This document shows positions 1 to 12,097 of a DNA stretch of 12,097 nt, in pieces. Below the pieces are notes generated by a model, which saw nothing but the letters and a program-made list of their open reading frames with translations, was not told where the DNA came from and ran no database searches. Origin of the DNA: an uncultured Acidobacteriota bacterium. Its GTDB lineage: Bacteria; Acidobacteriota; Blastocatellia; RBC074. The DNA is taken from assembly GCA_937967285.1 (NCBI GenBank), contig CALBSU010000731.1, forward strand, positions 1 through 12,097. Reading direction: 5' to 3'. Position 1 is the first letter of the stretch. Each line of letters begins with the position of its first letter. The position numbers and the translations under genes are program-made.

Positions 1-87
<87 letters not shown>

Positions 88-163
88 GTTCCTTGCATAA
101 CTGTAATCTGATCAGTTTTTAACGATAATCCGATACGTATGGTTCCGTGAAATACGGATTTTA

Positions 164-310
164 CTACTCCAGGGCCTCATGACACAGTCTTGCGGCCTCA
201 GCGTCGATGCCGTAAATTGGAATTTCATTTTTTTGACTGATATCGCTTTGAAGGTCGGCAATGAAATCTGCATCATTATTAATAGTCGCAATTTTCAGCC
301 TCTGTTCAGG
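164..310 (-). pseudogene. possible remnant of a reverse-strand gene
   Basis: On the reverse strand one frame is open from the codon after a TAG (311-313) to a double stop (TAG 164-166, TAA 161-163). It encodes about 48 residues with a natural-looking acidic composition, including NNDADFIADLQSDIS and YGIDAEAARL. There is no ATG near its upstream end, its base composition is more AT-rich than the neighbouring genes, and it overlaps the signal peptide of the forward gene at 261. It may be the tail of a decayed, perhaps acquired, gene, or chance. I do not recognise a family. Confidence 0.2.
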
Positions 311-1178
311 CTACTCGCGCCCTCCTGAGACGATCCAGACCTCCGCCGAAAAGATCGCCGATCTGGAAGAGGAAGCGGTCAGGGAGAGCAGCGGACTGGC
401 AGCCTCGCGCAGAAATCGCGGAATTTTGTGGACTCACAACGACAGCGGAGACGGTCCGTTCATCTATGCCTTCGATGCTGGCGGCAGAAAGCGCGGCGTC
501 TGGCGTGTGACCGGCGCCCGCGCGCGTGACTGGGAGGACATGGCCGTCGGTCCCGGACCGAAACGCGGAGCCTCTTACATCTACATCGGCGATATCGGCA
601 ATAACGGCCTCAGAACGCGCGAACTGACGATCTACAGAATCCCCGAACCAGCCGTCGTCGATGCAGATGCTCTCTCTTCGACTAAAAGCCCGCGCCAGAC
701 AGAGTCCGCCGAAGCGTTCAGGTTCGTTTACCCGGCCGGCGCCCACGATGCCGAAGCGCTCCTGGTCCATCCGCTCAGCGGAGACCTCTACATTGTCACT
801 AAACCATCGAGCGGCGGATCGCCGCTCGTCTTCAAAGCGTCGGCGCCGCTCCGCTCCGGCCCGCCCGTCAGGCTGAAACAGATTGCGAGCCTCAAACTCG
901 CCTCTCCGCCCTTCGATATCATCGCCGGAAAGATCACCGGAGGAGACATCTCTCCCGACGGCCTGAGAGTCGTGCTCTGCGATTACCTGCAGGGTTATGA
1001 GTTCCGACTCCCGCGTGCTGCGGGCTTCGACGCGATCTGGAAGCAGCGCCCGCGAAGATTCAACCTCGGACAACGCCGCCAGGGTGAGGCCGTCGCATTC
1101 TCCGCCGACGGCAAATCCATCCTCGCCACCAGTGAGGGCTCGCCCTGCCCGTTGATTCGCACCCCTGTCGTGAACTAG
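261..1178 (+). CDS. secreted propeller-like protein, function unknown
   Basis: A 305-residue protein. The N-terminus is one Lys followed by a hydrophobic stretch (residues 6-15), so it is probably exported. Cys15 follows Leu, which is not a good lipobox, so a lipoprotein is doubtful. GAAGG at 250-254 lies 6 nt before the ATG and supports this start. The mature part carries short motifs spaced like blades of a beta-propeller: SSGL (43-46), WTHNDSGD (57-64), DWEDMA (90-95), YIGDIGNN (108-115), HDAEAL (161-166), TGGDISPDG (224-232) and QGEAVAFSADG (272-282). Acidic and Asn residues in these motifs could bind metal. I know such SSGL...HNDSG proteins only as uncharacterised secreted proteins of many bacteria. 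The end (SPLIRTP-like) looks complete. No cognate enzyme is adjacent; the next forward gene is also secreted. Confidence 0.75.
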   Translation: MKSASLLIVAIFSLCSGYSRPPETIQTSAEKIADLEEEAVRESSGLAASRRNRGILWTHNDSGDGPFIYAFDAGGRKRGVWRVTGARARDWEDMAVGPGPKRGASYIYIGDIGNNGLRTRELTIYRIPEPAVVDADALSSTKSPRQTESAEAFRFVYPAGAHDAEALLVHPLSGDLYIVTKPSSGGSPLVFKASAPLRSGPPVRLKQIASLKLASPPFDIIAGKITGGDISPDGLRVVLCDYLQGYEFRLPRAAGFDAIWKQRPRRFNLGQRRQGEAVAFSADGKSILATSEGSPCPLIRTPVVN

Positions 1179-1213
1179 AATGCGAATTCTCCCCTTAAAT
1201 CGATTACCCCGCT

Positions 1214-1243
1214 TTGACAAGTTGCGCCGTCTCGCGACCATAT
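1214..1243 (+). promoter_or_regulatory. weak candidate promoter before the CxxCH gene
   Basis: A perfect TTGACA (1214-1219) is followed after 18 nt by CCATAT (1238-1243), a poor -10. If used, the leader to the ATG at 1434 would be about 180 nt. The rest of the gap 1179-1433 is AT-rich and holds no gene I can support; I saw no terminator after the gene ending at 1178. Confidence 0.2.
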
Positions 1244-1433
1244 CCGAAGTCTGCATCGTTTCCCCCTGAACGGAAACAAAATTTCAGACCCGGAGACGTC
1301 TTCGCGACTCTAAACTCCTCATTCTTTTTCGCTATTTCCACTGCAAGTTATAAATTTCCAACGTTCTGTAATTATCGAACGACAAGGCGCCGGTTTGCCC
1401 GGGGCAAAAAAGGAAAAGGAAGGTACATCCAAG

Positions 1434-2717
1434 ATGAAGTCCAGCAGGTTGAAATTATTGATGGTCTGCCTGTCGCTGGCAGTTTTCGGTCTTTTTGAGT
1501 TCAGCGTATCGCCCGTACAGGCTTACAGGGCCGGCCCGGACCCGTCATTGACCGATGCTCCCGGCGAGACCAACTGCACTGCCTGTCACGGCGGAGGTCC
1601 GATCGGAGGAACGCTCGAGATCCTGGGCCTGCCTCAGAACTACGCCGTCAATCAGGAAGTGACCGTCACGGTCAAGCTGACGCAGGCGAGCCGTTTGAGG
1701 TACGGATTTCAGCTGACGGCAATCGACAGCACCGGTAAACAGGCGGGAACCCTGACTCCGACCGACAACCGGACTCAGGTTCAAACGGCTCCCGTCAATG
1801 GGCAGACGCGCCAATACATCAATCATACTACTACCGGCACCAGTCCATTCCAGACGGGCGTCGGGCAATGGAGCTTCACCTGGAAGGCGCCGGCAAGTGA
1901 AGTCGGGGCGATAACTTTTTACGTATCAGGTAATGCGGCAAACGGCACCGGAACAAGCGCCGGCGATTCAATCTACACAACCAGCAAATCAATCACACCC
2001 GGCACGCCGATCCCGAATGTGGCCAGCGTCTCGGCCGCCAGTTTCGGGGCGACATTGGCGCCTGATTCGATTGTCGCGGCCTTCGGGCAGAACATGTCCG
2101 TCAACACTGTAGTAGCAACCACACTTCCGCTGCCGACGACGCTCGACGGGACGCAGGTACTGATCAACGGGACGCTGGCACCGCTCTTCTTCGTCTCGTC
2201 GGGGCAGATCAACTATCTGGTGCCGGGAACGACTGTGCAGGGAACGGCAACGGTCTCGGTTCAGCGGTCCGGAACCGAAGTCGGCAAGGGGACGATGCCG
2301 ATCGAGGCGGTGGCGCCGGCTCTCTTCTCCGCGAACGCGAGCGGTCAGGGCGTAGCGGCGGCTATCTTGCTGAGGATTAAAGACGGTCTGCAGATCTTCG
2401 AGCCGGTCTCGCAGTTCAACCAGACGACGAGCACGTTCGATCCGATCGAGATCGACTTCGGCGCGGAATCTGAGCAGCTCTATCTGATCGTCTTCGGCTC
2501 GGGTTTCCGGGGGCGCAGTTCGCTTCAGAACACGCCGGTGACGCTGGGAGGCGCGGCGCTCGAGACGCTCTACGCCGGACCGTCGCCAGACTTCGTCGGT
2601 CTCGATCAGGCCAACCTCGGACCTATTCCGCGGACCCTGGCGGGAATAAAAAATGCCCAGCTGCTGATGACCGTGGACACGAAACCGGCCAACGTCGTCA
2701 CGCTGAGCTTCAAGTAA
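1434..2717 (+). CDS. secreted choice-of-anchor V-like / TIGR03437 protein with CxxCH
   Basis: The preferred start is the ATG at 1434, preceded by AAGGAAGG at 1416-1423 with a 10-nt spacer, giving 427 aa. An upstream in-frame TTG (1395) would only add a lysine-rich stretch in front of the signal peptide. Residues 1-30 form a Sec signal peptide with probable cleavage after VQA. Residues 48-52 are CTACH, a c-type heme-binding motif, in the context [12 protein letters not shown] typical of choice-of-anchor V proteins; that beta-sandwich spans about 47-188 and has a QWSFTW stretch. From about 195 to the end it matches the Solibacter-type C-terminal domain TIGR03437 ([37 protein letters not shown]). 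Such proteins are surface or secreted, of unknown role. One heme motif alone could mean electron transfer, or the two Cys may have another use. Family assignment is strong, function unknown. Confidence 0.88.
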   Translation: MKSSRLKLLMVCLSLAVFGLFEFSVSPVQAYRAGPDPSLTDAPGETNCTACHGGGPIGGTLEILGLPQNYAVNQEVTVTVKLTQASRLRYGFQLTAIDSTGKQAGTLTPTDNRTQVQTAPVNGQTRQYINHTTTGTSPFQTGVGQWSFTWKAPASEVGAITFYVSGNAANGTGTSAGDSIYTTSKSITPGTPIPNVASVSAASFGATLAPDSIVAAFGQNMSVNTVVATTLPLPTTLDGTQVLINGTLAPLFFVSSGQINYLVPGTTVQGTATVSVQRSGTEVGKGTMPIEAVAPALFSANASGQGVAAAILLRIKDGLQIFEPVSQFNQTTSTFDPIEIDFGAESEQLYLIVFGSGFRGRSSLQNTPVTLGGAALETLYAGPSPDFVGLDQANLGPIPRTLAGIKNAQLLMTVDTKPANVVTLSFK

Positions 2718-2720
2718 GTC

Positions 2721-2869
2721 TTTTCTCCACGAAGTCGCACGAAGGGGAGAAGAATCATCCACAAAGGACACGAAGAATCACGAAGAAGGCTCTTTTTATT
2801 CCATCTTTGTGCTTCTTCGTGTCCTTTGCGGATGATTCTTCTCCCCTTCGTGCGACCTCATGGAAGAAA
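2721..2869. repeat. long inverted repeat, probable bidirectional terminator
   Basis: Arms 2734-2777 and 2813-2856 are 44 nt each with a single mismatch (2761), separated by a 35-nt loop. Pairing continues with interruptions outward to about 2721 and 2869. The arms consist of CACGAAG-like units (for example GGACACGAAGAA). The element fills the gap between convergent genes ending at 2717 (+) and 2875 (-), so its RNA would fold into a strong hairpin in either direction. It may act as a terminator, but arm length and internal repetition suggest a mobile or amplified repeat. Confidence 0.8.
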
Positions 2870-2874
2870 ACCGT

Positions 2875-3800
<926 letters not shown>

Positions 3801-3847
3801 TTTGACCTCGTCTGATTGAGATGGTTTGGATTACAATGCCGGCTCTC

Positions 3848-3876
3848 AGTTTAAGTCGCGGATTTTAAAAAGGCAA
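3848..3876 (-). promoter_or_regulatory. candidate promoter for the reverse TIM-barrel gene
   Basis: Read on the reverse strand, TTGCCT (3871-3876) and TAAACT (3848-3853) are exactly 17 nt apart, about 50 nt before the start codon at 3795. Both boxes are imperfect. The 104-bp divergent gap must hold promoters for both genes; I found no convincing forward promoter, though GAGGAG (3888-3893) is a clear ribosome site for the forward gene. Confidence 0.3.
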
Positions 3877-3899
3877 AAATTCAAGGTGAGGAGATTTCG

Positions 3900-4973
<1,074 letters not shown>

Positions 4974-4976
4974 TTT

Positions 4977-5004
4977 GGAGTGCGACGGCCCGGCGTCGCA
5001 CTCC
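4977..5004. terminator. 11-bp hairpin between convergent genes
   Basis: GGAGTGCGACG (4977-4987) pairs perfectly with CGTCGCACTCC (4994-5004) around a 6-nt loop. It starts 3 nt after the forward stop codon and ends 3 nt before the reverse stop codon at 5008. Neither side has a clean U-tract (ATATTAATT forward), so termination efficiency is uncertain. The GGAGTGCG...CGCACTCC arms resemble other palindromes in the window. Confidence 0.6.
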
Positions 5005-5007
5005 ATA

Positions 5008-5508
5008 TTAATTCGGAAGATGTCGCGTATCGTCTTCGGTGACGCTGTGGGGAACCCGATGCCGGGCGTCGAGCGGATTGGTCGGAGGCGAATCGACAGG
5101 CGGCCGATATTGTTCGATCACCGGCTGCCGGTAACCTTCAGGCAGCGCCTGGCCCGTTTGCGCTTCAAGCCGACTCTTCTGCGCCTTGTAACGAAAGACG
5201 CTCCAGACTATGCCGACGGGCATGAGCACAGCGACAAAGGGAATGAAATTTTCGATGAACTTCAGGTGAAAGGCTTCGCTGAAGATCGCCAGGAGCGCCG
5301 GAGAGAGTAACCAGAGCAGGATCGTCAGCACCAGACGCTGCTTGAGCGACAGTCCCTCGGTGACCTTGTCAACAACCGAACCGGAATCCTTCAGCGCGCC
5401 GGTTCCGCCGGATGCGATGTAGCCTGAAAGCTGAGTCATCGACAGTCCGCACTGACGGCAGAATTTCGTGGTATCAGTATTTGGCGACCCGCATCGCGGA
5501 CAGTACAT
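5008..5508 (-). CDS. zinc-ribbon membrane protein
   Basis: A 166-aa protein. The N-terminus is a zinc ribbon: C3-P-R-C6 and C17-R-Q-C20 (CPRCG...FCRQCG). A linker is followed by two hydrophobic helices, about 58-77 and 86-106, then a basic stretch (RYKAQKSR) and a Pro-rich, probably disordered tail. The likely topology has both ends in the cytoplasm. The Shine-Dalgarno sequence AAGGAGAGG (5517-5525) is strong and overlaps the last base of the stop codon of the upstream aminotransferase gene, so the two are probably one operon with coupled translation. Small zinc-ribbon/two-helix proteins like this are common and uncharacterised; nothing ties it to aminotransferase chemistry. Confidence 0.8.
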   Translation of the reverse strand: MYCPRCGSPNTDTTKFCRQCGLSMTQLSGYIASGGTGALKDSGSVVDKVTEGLSLKQRLVLTILLWLLSPALLAIFSEAFHLKFIENFIPFVAVLMPVGIVWSVFRYKAQKSRLEAQTGQALPEGYRQPVIEQYRPPVDSPPTNPLDARHRVPHSVTEDDTRHLPN

Positions 5509-5524
5509 TTCAGTTCCCTCTCCT

Positions 5525-6727
<1,203 letters not shown>

Positions 6728-6822
6728 TATTTTAGATCTTCTCCATGTCTATATTTAATGATTTCGATTCGAGGCCTCACCTTACATCAACAGCCGGATT
6801 GAGGCAAATATTGAAGATGAAT

Positions 6823-7052
6823 CGCTAAGGCCGCGAAGGAAGCAAAGAAGAACTAATCGCAAAGGCACAAAGGGAGCAAAGAATTTTTGGATATCAATTT
6901 CTGAGTCCCATCCACTGGACAATGAATCGGGCATTTATTTCCTGATAAAACTTTGCCTCCTTCGCGGTCTTAGCGGTTAATCCCCTTTGCCACCTTGGCG
7001 GCCTCTGCGTTTAATTCCCTTTGCCGTCTCAGCGATCTATTGCGCGCAGCGA
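6823..7052. repeat. AAAG/GAAG repeat cluster filling the gap before egtB
   Basis: This covers most of the gap 6728-7036. A left block, CGCTAAGGCCGCGAAG and onward (6823-6847), is the reverse complement of 6951-6975 with two mismatches in 25, spaced by 103 nt. The left block continues with GCAAAGGCACAAAGGGAGCAAAG (split across 6858-6881). The right side holds three degenerate direct repeats of about 34 nt starting at 6951, 6985 and 7019, each opening CTTTGCC; the first two carry a GCGG core and end in TTAATCC or TTAATTCC. The third overlaps the stop codon and last codons of egtB. Positions 6728-6822 show nothing beyond the aminotransferase ribosome site. Confidence 0.7.
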
Positions 7053-8365
7053 AAACCCGAGAGCATCCATCTCTCATGCGGATGAAAGAAGTTACGATAA
7101 GTCGAGCGGATGTGTTCGCGCGGAGTCCCGAATGACCCGCCGCGCAGAACCTTCTGCCCGACGAACCATTTGTCGTTGTATTCGTTGAACTCGGTTCTGA
7201 AGCCCGGATACGGCGCGTAATCGGAGCTGGTCCATTCCCAGACGTCGCCGATCATGCCGTGGCATCCGGATGGAGTTGCGCCTGCGGGATAAGCTCCGAC
7301 CGGCGAAGTTCCCCACAGCCCGTCTTCGAGCATGTTCGCGCGGGTTCCGTCCGGCTGCCCGTCGCCCCAGGGAAATTCGCGATTGCGCCCTGTCGACGGG
7401 TCGAAACAGGCTGCATACTCCCATTCGGCCTCGGTCGGCAATCGGCGGCCCTTCCATTTGGCGTAGGCCGCCGCCTCGAAGTAACTGACGTGAACGACCG
7501 GATGCGCGGCCAGCCGTTCGACCGGATGGAGACCGTGAAAATCCCTGATCATCCAGTTGCCGTCGTGCTTTTCCCAGTAGAGCGGGGCCGTCCATCCCTC
7601 GCGATTGACGGCATCCCAGGCGGCTGAGAGCCACCAGCGCCAGTCCTCGTATCCGCCGGCGAGGATGAATTCCAGGTACTCCTGATTGGTGACGGGAGCG
7701 CGATCGATCGCAAAGGGCTGAACCCAGACTCGATGAGAGGGCTTTTCGTTGTCCCACGCGAAATCTGTTCCGGCGTATCCCAGATCGAACGGTCCGCCGT
7801 CGAAGTCGGCCTGTCCGGTGACGTGGATCGACGCAGCTGGCGGATCTGCTGTCCGCGACGGATCATAAAGATCGCAGAGCAGATGCTTGATGTCGTAAAC
7901 GAGCAGTTCCTGGTGCTGGATTTCGTGTTCGAGCCCGAGCCTGATCAGGGCCGTCAGCATCTGCGCGTCGGGACGGGCGTCGATGGTTCCGATGAATGAC
8001 TCCATCGCCGAGTCGATCTTCTCGCGATAAACGACCGTCTCGCGGACCGTCGGCCTCGACCTCGTTCCGCGCCTGGCTCTTGCGATCCGCGGACCGAATC
8101 CCTCGTAGTAGGAATTGAAGAAGAAGAGGAACTCTTCCGAAAAGACGCGGTATCCCGCCTGATAATTCTGAAGCAGCGTTTCGAAGAACCACGAAGTGTG
8201 GCCGATATGCCAGCGCGGCGGACTCATGAACTCGGCAGTCTGGACGACGTAATCCTCGATCTCGAGCGGCCGGACGATCTCCATCGTGGCGTTCCTGACT
8301 CGACGATAACGATCGAGCAGGCTCTCCGCGTGTTTTCCGATTCGAATTTCAGTGGGAGTGGTCAT
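7037..8365 (-). CDS. egtB: EgtB, hercynine oxygenase (ergothioneine biosynthesis)
   Basis: A 442-aa non-heme iron enzyme that joins a thiol (cysteine or gamma-glutamylcysteine) to hercynine with O2, giving the sulfoxide precursor of ergothioneine. The N-terminal DinB-like domain (about 15-165) carries the iron ligands H53 ([12 protein letters not shown]), H147 and H151 (LEHEIQHQE). [11 protein letters not shown] (83-93) contains the Y86-Y87 pair, which I recall as active-site tyrosines in the cysteine-using EgtB of Chloracidobacterium. The C-terminal formylglycine-generating-enzyme-like domain (about 185-442) has [32 protein letters not shown] and the end SGFRCAQ. The ribosome site is weak. 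It lies 31 nt after selD in the same direction. EgtD, which makes hercynine, is not in the window. A selenoneine synthase (SenA) role is an alternative because of selD, but motifs fit ordinary EgtB better. Confidence 0.9.
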   Translation of the reverse strand: MTTPTEIRIGKHAESLLDRYRRVRNATMEIVRPLEIEDYVVQTAEFMSPPRWHIGHTSWFFETLLQNYQAGYRVFSEEFLFFFNSYYEGFGPRIARARRGTRSRPTVRETVVYREKIDSAMESFIGTIDARPDAQMLTALIRLGLEHEIQHQELLVYDIKHLLCDLYDPSRTADPPAASIHVTGQADFDGGPFDLGYAGTDFAWDNEKPSHRVWVQPFAIDRAPVTNQEYLEFILAGGYEDWRWWLSAAWDAVNREGWTAPLYWEKHDGNWMIRDFHGLHPVERLAAHPVVHVSYFEAAAYAKWKGRRLPTEAEWEYAACFDPSTGRNREFPWGDGQPDGTRANMLEDGLWGTSPVGAYPAGATPSGCHGMIGDVWEWTSSDYAPYPGFRTEFNEYNDKWFVGQKVLRGGSFGTPREHIRSTYRNFFHPHERWMLSGFRCAQ

Positions 8366-8396
8366 CGTCTTCGGGCCGGTTGAGCGCGCGCGGGAA

Positions 8397-9434
<1,038 letters not shown>

Positions 9435-9439
9435 TAAAT

Positions 9440-9469
9440 CAAAAGTAAAGCGGCGCCCGCGGGCGCCGC
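9440..9469 (-). terminator. recA rho-independent terminator
   Basis: GCGGCGCCCGCGGGCGCCGC (9450-9469) is a perfect 20-nt palindrome, 9 nt after the recA stop codon. On the reverse strand it is followed by TTTACTTTTG, a U-rich tail, which is a good intrinsic terminator. The tail runs to the selD start codon (9434), so the same bases form the selD leader. The flank ACTCC (9471-9475 region) links it to other palindromes here. Confidence 0.75.
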
Positions 9470-9478
9470 ACTCCGGAA

Positions 9479-10567
<1,089 letters not shown>

Positions 10568-10719
10568 GTTGGTCTGTTCCTTGTCCTGATTGAGTCGATC
10601 ACAGGCCTGGATGCGGAGTTCCGCCCTGCCCCGTGAAACGAAAGTTTAATTGTCTTGCCCGCTGTATTTTCGCCTGTCGGCGCATGCAAATTCTGAAATG
10701 CAACCAGTTGATTGACGAA

Positions 10720-10728
10720 AGTATAACA
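10720..10728 (-). promoter_or_regulatory. candidate extended -10 promoter for recA
   Basis: On the reverse strand TGTTATACT is a good extended -10 (TGnTATAAT). The -35 position (10743-10748, TCAGAT) is poor, as is usual with an extended -10. Transcription would start about 145 nt before the recA ATG. The rest of 10568-10760 shows no gene. Confidence 0.4.
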
Positions 10729-10760
10729 CCGATCAGGTCCGAATCTGAAATGGAATCTGC

Positions 10761-11996
10761 CTACTGTTTTCTCGGCGTTTTCCGCGACTGAAGTGGGGAG
10801 ATCGAGAAGGTGTTGAGATCGCGCAGCAGCAGATCCGTGAACCGGGATTCGGCCACGCGGGATTTACGCCGGGTGAAGAGCGCCGTCCATCCGGCAGCCG
10901 GAGGGACCGGCAGCTTGTCGCCGATGCGCGCCTGCACCGCCGCACGGTAATCCGAGTCCTGAGGATTTATCTCGTATGCCGCACGGAAGTGCTCGCGCGC
11001 CTCGTTGGTGCGATCGGATTGCCAGTAGATGAAACCGAGACCGTAGAGCGCCGCGTCGAACGACGGATCGAGACGGATCGCCTTCTGCAGGTGCTTGAGG
11101 GCCTGTTCGGATCGCCCCTGATCCCAGTAGGCGCGCCCGACGAGATAATGCATCTCAGGCGTGGGGTTGAGAGCAAGCGCCCGCTTGAGATGCTGAAGCG
11201 CTTCGGGAAGCTTCCCTTCCCTGACCAGAAGGCGCCCCAGACCGTAGTGGGCCGCAAACGAACTGTCGTCGAGTTCGAGCGCGCGCTCGAGGTGGATCCT
11301 CGCCGATTCCGTTTCGCCCTCGTCGCCGCTGATCAGCCCGAGCAGCAGCCGCGCGCCGAAATGGCCGTCCTGCTCATCAAGGGTCCGCCGCAGATAGACC
11401 GCCGCCTCGAGCGATTTACCGAGATGAAAGTAGTATTCGCCGATCGTGAAGCAGAGTTCGGGATTGCGTTCATCGTGCCCGAGCGCGGTCTCGAGCATCC
11501 TCAGCCCGCGCCGCGTCCGCCCCTCGGAGATGAGCAGCGTTCCCTCCTCGACCAGATCCACGAAATCCTCGCGGTCGAGGCCGCGATAGGCCGAGATGAT
11601 CTGCTCGCACCGCTCGTCGAGGCGTTCGCGCTCGACCGTCTCCTCATAGTGCCGGGCCACACGATTGCGCCACCGCTGCTCGAGCTCGTCGGGATTGACC
11701 GCCCGCATCTCCGTCAGGATCTCAGTCAGCGCCTCGAGCATCATATGATCGTAGAAGCTGCCGGTCGCCTGCTGCTGCGCCAGATCGAGCAGCTGCTCGA
11801 ATCGTTCGTTGGCGCGAGCGAGTGCGGACTCGAGCGCGCTGACACGTTCGAGCAGATGCTCCTCGAGCGTGTTTTCGAGCAGATCGCTCGCCGCGTTGCT
11901 CGACGATCTCGAGATCAGCAGCAGATACGAACCGCACTCCTCGCAGTGGTCCGCATCATTCGGATTGGCCTTCTTGCATCGTTGGCAAAAAATCAT
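10761..11996 (-). CDS. zinc-ribbon TPR protein
   Basis: The preferred start is the ATG at 11996 (411 aa). A longer reading from 12053 would only translate a repeat into a spurious hydrophobic leader. The N-terminus is a zinc ribbon: C4-Q-R-C7 and C18-E-E-C21. Residues about 30-155 are helical and Glu/Leu/Arg-rich, probably coiled coil. From about 160 to 355 come six tetratricopeptide repeats; several show the A-x-x-x-L-x-x-A-L pattern ([30 protein letters not shown]). The tail (356-411) is basic with no known motif. There is no signal peptide, so it is a cytoplasmic scaffold or adaptor of unknown partner. No Shine-Dalgarno is visible, because a repeat hairpin begins 2 nt upstream of the ATG. 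It lies 193 bp upstream of recA, same strand, with no evidence of shared function. Confidence 0.82.
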   Translation of the reverse strand: MIFCQRCKKANPNDADHCEECGSYLLLISRSSSNAASDLLENTLEEHLLERVSALESALARANERFEQLLDLAQQQATGSFYDHMMLEALTEILTEMRAVNPDELEQRWRNRVARHYEETVERERLDERCEQIISAYRGLDREDFVDLVEEGTLLISEGRTRRGLRMLETALGHDERNPELCFTIGEYYFHLGKSLEAAVYLRRTLDEQDGHFGARLLLGLISGDEGETESARIHLERALELDDSSFAAHYGLGRLLVREGKLPEALQHLKRALALNPTPEMHYLVGRAYWDQGRSEQALKHLQKAIRLDPSFDAALYGLGFIYWQSDRTNEAREHFRAAYEINPQDSDYRAAVQARIGDKLPVPPAAGWTALFTRRKSRVAESRFTDLLLRDLNTFSISPLQSRKTPRKQ

Positions 11997-11997
11997 A

Positions 11998-12090
11998 GAT
12001 AGCGAAGTATAAAGTACAAAGTATAAAGTACAAAGTACAAAGAAAGTCCGCATTCCTCTTTATACTTTGTACTTTATACTTTGTGCTATC
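11998..12090. repeat. heptamer-repeat inverted repeat at the TPR gene start
   Basis: The left side (12005-12042) is a run of 7-nt units alternating AAAGTAT and AAAGTAC. Bases 12005-12028 are perfectly complementary to 12058-12081, and the flank GATAGC (11998-12003) pairs with GCTATC (12085-12090) beyond a small bulge. The loop is 29 nt. It covers the place where the promoter and ribosome site of the TPR gene should be. The element looks like a complete unit flanked by GATAGC ends. Confidence 0.75.
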
Positions 12091-12097
12091 TTTCCAC

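Noticed and set aside
306..1256. 316-aa reverse frame opposite the propeller-like gene
   Set aside because: Arg-rich composition typical of a shadow, while the forward frame has a signal peptide and ribosome site.
1395..1433. TTG start for the CxxCH protein
   Set aside because: It adds a lysine-rich stretch before a normal signal peptide, while ATG 1434 has a good ribosome site.
6951..7052. CRISPR array
   Set aside because: The units are contiguous and degenerate with no unique spacers, and no cas genes are present.
10989..12002. 337-aa forward frame opposite the TPR gene
   Set aside because: Antisense shadow; the reverse strand shows regular TPR periodicity and a zinc ribbon.
11997..12053. 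Upstream start of the TPR protein giving a hydrophobic leader
   Set aside because: The leader is only the translated AAAGTAC repeat; the zinc ribbon begins at ATG 11996.

Overview
The window looks like chromosomal DNA of an Acidobacteriota bacterium, perhaps the Blastocatellia/Pyrinomonadales side. The pointers are a secreted protein with the TIGR03437 (Solibacter-type) C-terminal domain joined to a choice-of-anchor V-like domain, two Tat-exported sugar isomerase-like TIM barrels, small zinc-ribbon membrane proteins, GC-rich coding DNA, and gaps filled with palindromes and short AAAG/GAAG-type repeats. The taxonomic call is inference. I see no tRNA, rRNA, CRISPR array, transposase or phage gene.

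Layout. 1-260: palindromic repeats and a possible decayed reverse-strand reading frame. 261-2717, forward: a secreted propeller-like protein, then a secreted protein with one CxxCH motif. 2721-2869: a very long inverted repeat between convergent genes. 2875-4973: two divergent Tat-signal TIM-barrel proteins. 4977-5004: a hairpin between convergent genes. 5008-6727, reverse: a class V aminotransferase (serine/alanine-glyoxylate type) followed by a translationally linked zinc-ribbon membrane protein. 6728-7036: a repeat-filled gap. 7037-11996, reverse, in transcription order: a zinc-ribbon/TPR protein, recA, selD and egtB. 11998-12090: another heptamer-repeat hairpin at the start codon of the TPR gene.

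Main result. selD is longer than a conventional ORF call shows. It starts at 9434 and reads through an in-frame TGA at 9393-9395, which lies exactly at the catalytic Cys/Sec position of selenophosphate synthetase. A 9-bp stem with a GUU loop, fitting a bacterial SECIS element, begins 24 nt after the UGA, with its loop 33 nt after it. SelD here is therefore very probably a selenoprotein, and the organism should carry SelA, SelB and tRNA-Sec elsewhere.

selD is followed after 31 nt by egtB (hercynine oxygenase). A SelD gene beside an EgtB homologue is the arrangement that marks selenoneine clusters, but the glycosyltransferase SenB is absent and the EgtB looks like an ordinary ergothioneine enzyme. 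A link between selenium and ergothioneine is possible but unproven.
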